Assembly: GCA_032158295.1 (NCBI GenBank)
Contig: CM063255.1
Coordinates: forward strand, 18,187,094 to 18,251,093
From: Pycnopodia helianthoides
Taxonomy: Eukaryota > Echinodermata > Asteroidea > Forcipulatida > Asteriidae
DNA length: 64,000 nucleotides
Reading direction: 5' to 3'
Position numbers and translations under genes: made by a program. The notes below the pieces were generated by a model. That model did no database searches and was not told the origin of the DNA. It saw nothing but the letters and a program-made list of their open reading frames with translations. Below, piece after piece: positions 57,413 through 64,000 of this stretch (the first letter of the stretch is position 1; each line of letters starts with the position of its first letter).

Positions 57413-57608
57413 CTCTATGGTTTTCCAAAAGACAGCTGCTGTTTGCGTTAATTTCTATAAGAGAACAAAATGGAAGAAATCTTAGTCGATGCACAAGCAT
57501 TGACGAGGAAGCTAATGGTACATGTAAAAGGATCTAATCTAATTGAGTAAATTTTCGCTTTTAATTTTTCTTTTGTCTTTTCTCTTACAGCAAGTATTTC
57601 CAATCAGA

Positions 57609-59414
57609 ATGGCATCAAATATAACAGCTCAGTCAGTGCTAGAAGAGATGAGTCAGGATCATCTTGAATGCCCAATTTGCACTGAACGCTTCAAGCAACC
57701 CAAACTACTGGAGTGTTCTCATTCATTTTGTTATGAATGCCTTCAACAACTCAGAAAGATTAGTCCAAATACTGCAATACTTTCATGTCCAGTGTGTAGA
57801 CAAGAAACTTTGTTAAACGCAAATGGCATTGATGATCTGAAAATGGATTATAAATTCATTTCACTCTTAGATGCTATTGAAAAACAGGAAACCCAACTGA
57901 AACGACAGCAAGGAAAACAACTACCCAGTCAGGAGTTTGTTTCCAAGTGTAGCAAGCATACTGACAAGGATCTTATCCTGTATTGTGAAACATGCAAGAA
58001 ACTAATATGTACAACTTGCATTGCAAAAGACCATCAAATGCACCCTGCCATAGAACTAAATGAAGCTTCAAAAAAAAGTAAACAACTTGCCACAGAACTT
58101 CTAGCAGAGCTAAGACAGAGTATCAAAACCTTCAACATTGCCATTCAAGAAATAGACACATCCCGTAAGACATTAGACTCAATGTTTACTGCAACCAAAG
58201 AGAAAATCTCCAAGAAGGCTGATGAGAAGAATGCCAGGATTAAAGAGGAGAAGCAGAAACTGATGCAAGAGGCAGAACAGATTTATAAATACAGAGTCAA
58301 GCCAATCGAAACTGCACGAGCTACAAACAACATTGAGCTGAACAAAGCAGAGGTCAAGCTGGATGAAGTTAATGAACTCATCACGGATCAAAGGATCAAG
58401 ATTGTTCATTACATAGAACAACTCTTACAAGACCTCAAAGAATACAGAGAAATGAAATCAACAAAACTACCTGATGGGTTGACTTATATGGACTTCAAAG
58501 AAGGCCAGAAATCCCTAGGGAGACTGGTGCTGAAAGATGAACAACAAGTAGAATCAGCAATTTCCGCTGGGGCCGAAGAGCCAACATTTCAATCCATGAA
58601 ATACTTGAAACAAAATAAATGGACATTAAAATCAGAAATGAATACACACAAGAAAATAACACAACAGTTGGTGAAGACTTGCCCATTGTATGTTACTGCA
58701 AACTCCAATGGTGATATTGTTATGTTACATTGGAACAGTCTGAGCTTGATTAAAAAATCAGCAGAAAGCAATCCTCAATCCACTTTCATCCCACAAGAAC
58801 TATCAATCAAAGGTCTTACTAGACCAAGCAAAGTGACTGTGAACAAGAATGATGAGCTCATTGTTCTAGATAATGACACAGTCAAGATCTTCAACAGGAA
58901 TTATAAGCTTCTCGATCAGTTCAATCCAGGCAGCGAACTATCATCATGTATTGCAGTGTATGACAACAATCTGATAGCAGTGGGACATTCTATCAAGGCG
59001 GAGATCTCTCTACACAAACCAGATGGATCCCTCATCAGAACACTGCCTGCTCCAGGGATTGGTGATTATTTGACTACCTACAAACAGCAACTCATCTACA
59101 TCAACTGGGTTAAGAGCAAGTTAGTATCAGTAGACTATGATGGTAAAGTGATATTCTCAGTAGATATCGATCATTCTTGCTGGGCTAGTGGTGTGTGTTG
59201 TGACAAGGATGGGTGCATCTACGTGTGTGTTGTAGTAAGGAAAACAGGATTGTTATTGTCATCATCAGGTGAGATCCACCATTACAGTCTTGATGGCAGG
59301 TTCATTGGATGTATCATCAAGGGTTGTCACTTTCCCAAAGGTCTCACGGTCACACCAGCTGGTGATCTGGTTGTGGCTACAGACAAATCAGTTCAAATCT
59401 ATCAGTATGAGTAA
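57609..59414 (+). CDS. TRIM-type E3 ubiquitin ligase with RING, B-box, coiled coil and beta-propeller (TRIM 4)
   Basis: An intact 601-residue protein. RING C3HC4: C21, C24, C36, H38, C41, C44, C60, C63. B-box 2: C114, H117, C126, C129, C134, C137, H142, H145. The coiled coil runs over about 150-300. A propeller-like C-terminus from about 355 ends with GLTVTPAGDLVVATDK. The start is at 57609 because a TCTCTTACAG acceptor ends at 57590. A Met at 57543 lies in the intron and would add a false hydrophobic leader. Compared with TRIM 1 it carries a short insertion (QQVESAISAGAE) before the propeller. The propeller differs from TRIM 1 more than the RING does, consistent with divergent target binding. 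Role: predicted E3 ligase; substrate unknown. Confidence 0.95.
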   Translation: MASNITAQSVLEEMSQDHLECPICTERFKQPKLLECSHSFCYECLQQLRKISPNTAILSCPVCRQETLLNANGIDDLKMDYKFISLLDAIEKQETQLKRQQGKQLPSQEFVSKCSKHTDKDLILYCETCKKLICTTCIAKDHQMHPAIELNEASKKSKQLATELLAELRQSIKTFNIAIQEIDTSRKTLDSMFTATKEKISKKADEKNARIKEEKQKLMQEAEQIYKYRVKPIETARATNNIELNKAEVKLDEVNELITDQRIKIVHYIEQLLQDLKEYREMKSTKLPDGLTYMDFKEGQKSLGRLVLKDEQQVESAISAGAEEPTFQSMKYLKQNKWTLKSEMNTHKKITQQLVKTCPLYVTANSNGDIVMLHWNSLSLIKKSAESNPQSTFIPQELSIKGLTRPSKVTVNKNDELIVLDNDTVKIFNRNYKLLDQFNPGSELSSCIAVYDNNLIAVGHSIKAEISLHKPDGSLIRTLPAPGIGDYLTTYKQQLIYINWVKSKLVSVDYDGKVIFSVDIDHSCWASGVCCDKDGCIYVCVVVRKTGLLLSSSGEIHHYSLDGRFIGCIIKGCHFPKGLTVTPAGDLVVATDKSVQIYQYE

Positions 59415-59421
59415 AGACATC

Positions 59422-59427
59422 AATAAA
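59422..59427 (+). terminator. Polyadenylation signal AATAAA of TRIM 4
   Basis: Eight bases after the stop codon, at the same place as in TRIM 1. Confidence 0.45.
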
Positions 59428-61485
59428 CATTATGCTGGACCACAACAACATTCAAGCTCAGATAACCATTTGGGCAAAATGAAATTAATTAGCATCCAGA
59501 CAAAATATCACTTCACTCACATCAGCTATGAAAATATGAAGTGACAAAATAGCATGGTAATTTTTCTATTGTTTTAAACCACTTGGGTTCACATTTCCAC
59601 TTTTTTTTCTGGAACCAATCACAGGATTAATTCTCTGAACCGATTTATTGTTCAGAATATCAGTGCCAATATCAAAACATGGCCTAAGCAAGTAAAGACA
59701 AACATTCTCAAAAAATGCAGTGCCATTAATGGCATGAAGAGTTCAGTGCAGCATTAACTTTACGCAGAAGACTTATATTTGGTTAAGGCTTTAATGTAAA
59801 TATGGAACTTGATAATTAGATCATTGGGAAAAGAAGGCATGATCAAATCAGTAGTTCATCAATAAGAATGGTTATGGTAGCTTTACAATCAGTATATGAG
59901 GCAATAAATGTTTTTTGCTAGAACCATTTGTTTAAAAAGTCCACTCATAGTAAAGATTTTAAATTAGTACAAATTATTTTTCAAACCGGTTTGTATACTG
60001 TGTATTTGTTACATGAAATATAATTTGGCCAGGGAATTAGAAAATACTGATAAAATACATGTAGTTACAAGTGATCTCAAGTACATTGTTATTGCGGGAT
60101 GAGTTCCTATGTACACTCATTCGGGTATTTCTTGTATTTCATTTATTTCATGCACTTCTTGTATAGTTCACCTCCAATTTACTTCTTGTATAGTTGACCT
60201 CCACCTAGTTAATCAATTTGCGTTCTTCCTTGTATACTATCTAGTGACTTTTTTACTCTGAACTGCAGTGTACCCAATTGCTCTTATATATAGAAAAAAG
60301 ATATTTTAAACATTCTACCAGTAATGGGTATGGAGGGTGTAATTGGTTAAACTCAAATTAAATACAATTTTAATATTGTGCCACGTTGTTTTTTAACTTT
60401 CAAAATCATTCTGAATTCATATTCAGTCTGAAAAGAGAACGACTTGCTAAAGTGATTCTTTTCAACATATTCATACAAAACAAACAACAATTAGACAGAA
60501 GTTGAAGGATTTCATTATTTTGACGGATGTCATTCCTTTACCATCACTCTGTTACCAAAAGAGTAACAGAGTCACCTTAATATTTTAGTTAAACTTACTA
60601 AGCAAGATCAATACCAAATTTTCTAAATATGAAGTAGTTTTACTGAGTATGTGTAAAGTTGATGCTTGGAAAGACAATTTTATTTGTCTCGTTTTCATAC
60701 TTTTCTCAGCTGCATAAAAATTGAGTGACAACTATTAAAAAAGACTTCATCAACACTTTATTGTTGAGTTTAGCTCTTAAATAATTATTAGTTACATGTA
60801 CAGCTGAAACTACTTTGATTTTTGTTTTTGGTCAAAGTTTAATGATTTTGATATGTTTAGGCTATCCCCAAAAATAATTTCAGCTCATTCTGGTCACCCA
60901 ACAACTATGTGGAGTACATACCCTAACAAAATAGATTTTCAGCTTTATTTTGATACCAACTTTGTTAAAATACTCTTAATTTGAAACATTGGGTACTTTG
61001 TCTCATTTGGCTTGGACCTGCCTAATAATAACATTAGAAATTTAAAAAATAATGTTGTTAGTCATGATAGCCTGAACCAAACAGCATTGTTTGTGCAGTT
61101 TTATTGGTTTATTTATGATTTATTTAACTATTCATTTCATCACCCTGGTTCTCCCTAATAATAATAGAAACCAGTTGTTTCCCTAAGCCAGAGTTTTTTC
61201 TTTTGCTATTTTAGAATCCCTTTTTTCAACACATTGCATCTCAAGTACTTAATTAATTTAGTTACACTATGTTTCTCAAACCGTTTGAGACCATTGTAAC
61301 ATTACGGGTGCCTACCGAGGTGCAGCTCATTCTGAATGTAAACCAAGCCACCAAATACAGCCATATAAAACAAAAGTCTTAATGTTTTTTTCACAACCTT
61401 CAAAGATACAAAGCTCACCTCATGGAAAGTGTTAGTAAAAATAACTGGACCAATTCAGTCATTCCTTAAATGGATGAAAACTTAA
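59428..61485. other. 3' flank of TRIM 4
   Basis: Collinear with the flanks of TRIM 1 (10364-15640, minus the LTR element) and TRIM 3 (44250-45000). No gene is seen. The flank is cut at TTAA 61482-61485 by transposon copy 4. Confidence 0.6.
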
Positions 61486-61879
61486 AGATCTACTTCAGCA
61501 ATATCTGCGAAATAAAACAAATTGCTGAATCTTAAACATAATGTTATTAAGTATTCTGACCTTGTAGATTGGATTGTTTTAAACATATATTTTTTTCGTA
61601 ATTTTAACCGGAAAAAATAATCCGATCTTAGGGTTTTTAAAAACTCGCGCGCTTCCATGGCTCCCTCCATAGGCACCATGCATGTCCCATACTGAAGCAC
61701 GTGTATTTACGCGCACCACGAACCAACTATAAGATACGTGGGTGAACCAGCGAATGATGACGTACTTATAAGAAAGGGGAAACCAGGAAGTAGCGATGTG
61801 TCGTGTGTTTACACGGTAACTATGTGTGATGATCTCATTATTCGAATACATTCACCAAGTTAAGACGTGAGAATTGACC

Positions 61880-62270
61880 ATGCCGAACTCATGTTCTGTT
61901 GGTGGATGTACTTGGAACGCAGATAGGAACCCAGATGTGAGTTTTTGTTTCGATTCCCAAGAGATCCTGTCCAGAGAAGGGAATGGGTGCGTTCGGTGAC
62001 CAACACAGGGTTTCACGGTGACAAAATGGACCATGATTTGCAGTGCCCATTTTACGGACGACTGTCGGGTTGCAACATCGCAACTAAAGAGCAGTTTTGG
62101 ATTAAAAAGCTATAACAGGCTTAAGCCAGGTTCAATCCCAACCATGAAAGCCCCATCTGCAGTGCTATCATCTTTTCAAACAGAGAGTAAAACAGGCACA
62201 GCCAAATGAAACTAAGCGATTCAGCCAACACTCGTCTGGCATGTCATTTAAGAAAAGAGAGAAGAGCTGG
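61880..62270 (+). pseudogene. THAP zinc-finger gene, decayed, copy 4
   Basis: Identical in layout to copy 1 (MPNSCSVGGC, TKWTMICSAHF, RLKPGSIPT), with the same frame shifts and the same 10-bp loss. Confidence 0.8.
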
Positions 62271-63085
62271 GTAAGCAACTTTTAAGTTCTAAAACTAAGT
62301 TCTATGAGTATGTAGTTGATATTTTACCATCGTTTCTTTTTATTTCAAAACATGCACTTCTCGCAAGAGATTTCAAACTCAATAGTAGGGCTACCAAAAC
62401 CATCAACAATTTTCCTTTTCACTCGATGTGATTGTGAGCATGATTCGAGTTCGAAGTTTAGGAAAGTTTGTAACTAGTTACCAATTCTACTTCACCTCCT
62501 TGACCTTGTCATCCCAGTGCACATTCATGTGTACAAGACTCCCCTTCAACTTCAAGTACAACCTACAGACTTCATTATTGACCTTACATTGCTTTTCCAG
62601 TTTAGTTTGCTTTCAACATCATTGTATCCCTGGGGGAGGAGTACCAGGGGAAGGACCATGGTAAAAAATTACTTGGGCCTACAAAGGGCAAAGCCATACA
62701 TGTGTGTGAATACAATGCCCAAATTATGACATTTTGACTTAGAGGTTAAATACAATGTTTGTTTTGATCTTTTGTTCAGGTTTTGCAAGAAGCTTTTGCT
62801 GAATATATGCTAAGTATGGTGACCAGGAGCCCACTGGTGAACAACTTCTCCCATCTAATGTGATGGAAAGTTCAATCACATCAGAGGAGGTAATGAAACG
62901 GTTTACTGGCTTGTTGCAGAAACAACCTTAATTATGTTTAGGGGAGAAATATTCAACCGCGGGGGGTGGGGGTCAGCTTCAAAATGCCTGGACCCCGAGC
63001 TGAGGGTTATTTTTATTTCATTACACATCAAAATGTGCAGTATCGGAATAATAATTAACTTTACTTTGCATAATCATACACTTGT

Positions 63086-63243
63086 CAGGCCTGGAATTTC
63101 ATCTTGGAGAGGGCAAGGCCATTTTCATTTTGTAAAGGGTACTTCCATTGGAAAATCTTAAAGTCTATGGGAGACTTTTGAAGGGGCACCAAGGCCAACA
63201 CAAGGGCAACGAAGGCGATGGCCTCCGTGTAATTCCAGGCCTG
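63086..63243. mobile_element. Nested MITE in copy 4
   Basis: CAGGCCTGGAATT-ended, 158 bp, at the same site as in copies 1-3. Confidence 0.85.
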
Positions 63244-64000
63244 ACTTGTGAATATCTTAAAAGTTAACAATTTCCCTCAAGATTTTTAACAAATTTATAA
63301 ACCCCTAGGTTTGAGATGCATGATTCATGTCTGTTTGCAATTTTGTTTCAAGCAGAATTATTAAAATGAAAGAAAGGTTTATTTTGTCCTCCTATTACAT
63401 GTATTAAAGAGATACTGTTGACATAGTTTAAACACCTTATTGTTAATGCAGAGGATTGTTTCTGATGGTAAAATATGATTTATTCATCAAGCCATTGTGG
63501 ATTTTTTTCTTTATTGATTATACATGTATTGTACATATTTTGTGTACACCCTTTATTATCTTATGAGAAGAGTTGTTTTAATGCCCATGTAGCTTTTACT
63601 TGACCGCAACCACATCTGGTAATTTAAATGTAGGGTTTTATTGAGTACATGTACACATGTATACCGTACTTATTTGTTATTGTTATTATTATTTGTTAGA
63701 AGGGGGATCAACCACAAACTTGTTTGCTACGTAAGATTAATGAGCAGCCCCAGTTTGTGCATATTGCATGGTGAACTAAAGTAGTTTTTTTGGGGGGGGA
63801 GAAAAAGAGGAGTTGGAGTACATGTATTGGGGTTTGCATATTTCATGTGTAATGTGTTTTCAATCCAGGGCAAACACAAAACAATTACACTTCTTTTTGA
63901 CAATTTGCCAGACAACCTGTCTTTCTAAGCTTTGACTGTAATTTGAAATGTTTGTTTACATTTTCTTGAAAGTCTACATTGAGCTGAAAATTTTGATAAG

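Larger units (their letters stand above)
61486..64000 (+). mobile_element. TTAA-flanked THAP/ballast transposon, copy 4 (runs off the window)
   Basis: It starts with AGATCTACTTCA after TTAA (61482-61485). The 2515 bp present are almost identical to the first 2.5 kb of copy 1, in the same orientation. The ballast half lies beyond the window. A nested MITE is at 63086-63243. Confidence 0.9.

Noticed and set aside
57543..57608. N-terminal hydrophobic leader of TRIM 4 (start at 57543), possible signal peptide
   Set aside because: The stretch is a pyrimidine-rich intron end followed by an acceptor; TRIM 3 shows the same at 43180-43245. The conserved Met after the acceptor is the start.

Overview
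The window looks like a transposon-rich piece of an invertebrate deuterostome nuclear genome, most likely an echinoderm and possibly a sea star. The reasons are AT-rich non-coding DNA, spliced genes with GT/AG borders, many short inverted-repeat elements of the kind common in echinoderms, and a tandem family of TRIM-type genes with RING, B-box, coiled coil and beta-propeller. The organism call is inference. Nothing bacterial is present.

Backbone: four TRIM loci lie in tandem on the + strand (ATGs near 8584, 34323, 43246 and 57609). The first and last are intact single-coding-exon genes of 588 and 601 codons. The second is cut by inverted-repeat insertions, has lost a RING zinc ligand, and runs into a polymerase relic. 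The third stops after the B-box because an inverted-repeat element replaces its 3' half. The TRIM loci share upstream DNA (7560-8583, 33545-34322, 42990-43245, 57349-57608) and downstream DNA, including pieces of a broken protein-primed B-family DNA polymerase of the Polinton/adintovirus type. The locus therefore grew by segmental duplication of a TRIM plus relic unit.

Main discovery candidate: a DNA transposon of about 6.26 kb is present in three complete copies (25477-31737, 36735-42985, 46077-52334) and one copy cut by the window edge (61486-64000). Each copy begins and ends with AGATCTACTTCA and is flanked by TTAA. For two copies the window also holds an unoccupied paralogous site. The element carries two genes that read inward from opposite ends. 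One encodes a protein matching the zinc-binding cytoplasmic (ballast) domain of P2X7 receptors, in three exons, without the channel. The other is a decayed THAP zinc-finger gene. No intact transposase was found, so the copies were probably moved in trans.

Region by region: 1-7500 holds dispersed and tandem repeats. 7560-15300 is TRIM 1 with a non-autonomous LTR element in its downstream DNA. 15640-18960 is the fullest polymerase relic, split by inverted-repeat elements. 18974-19960 is a 29-bp minisatellite. 20290-24115 is a tandem duplication whose two halves carry different TTAA-flanked insertions. 24448-24990 is a long-TIR MITE. 25477-31737 is transposon copy 1. 31738-36730 is TRIM 2 and relic DNA. 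36735-42985 is copy 2, 43228-45060 TRIM 3, 46077-52334 copy 3, 52335-57340 relics plus an antisense gag-like ORF, 57609-59414 TRIM 4, and 61486 onward copy 4.
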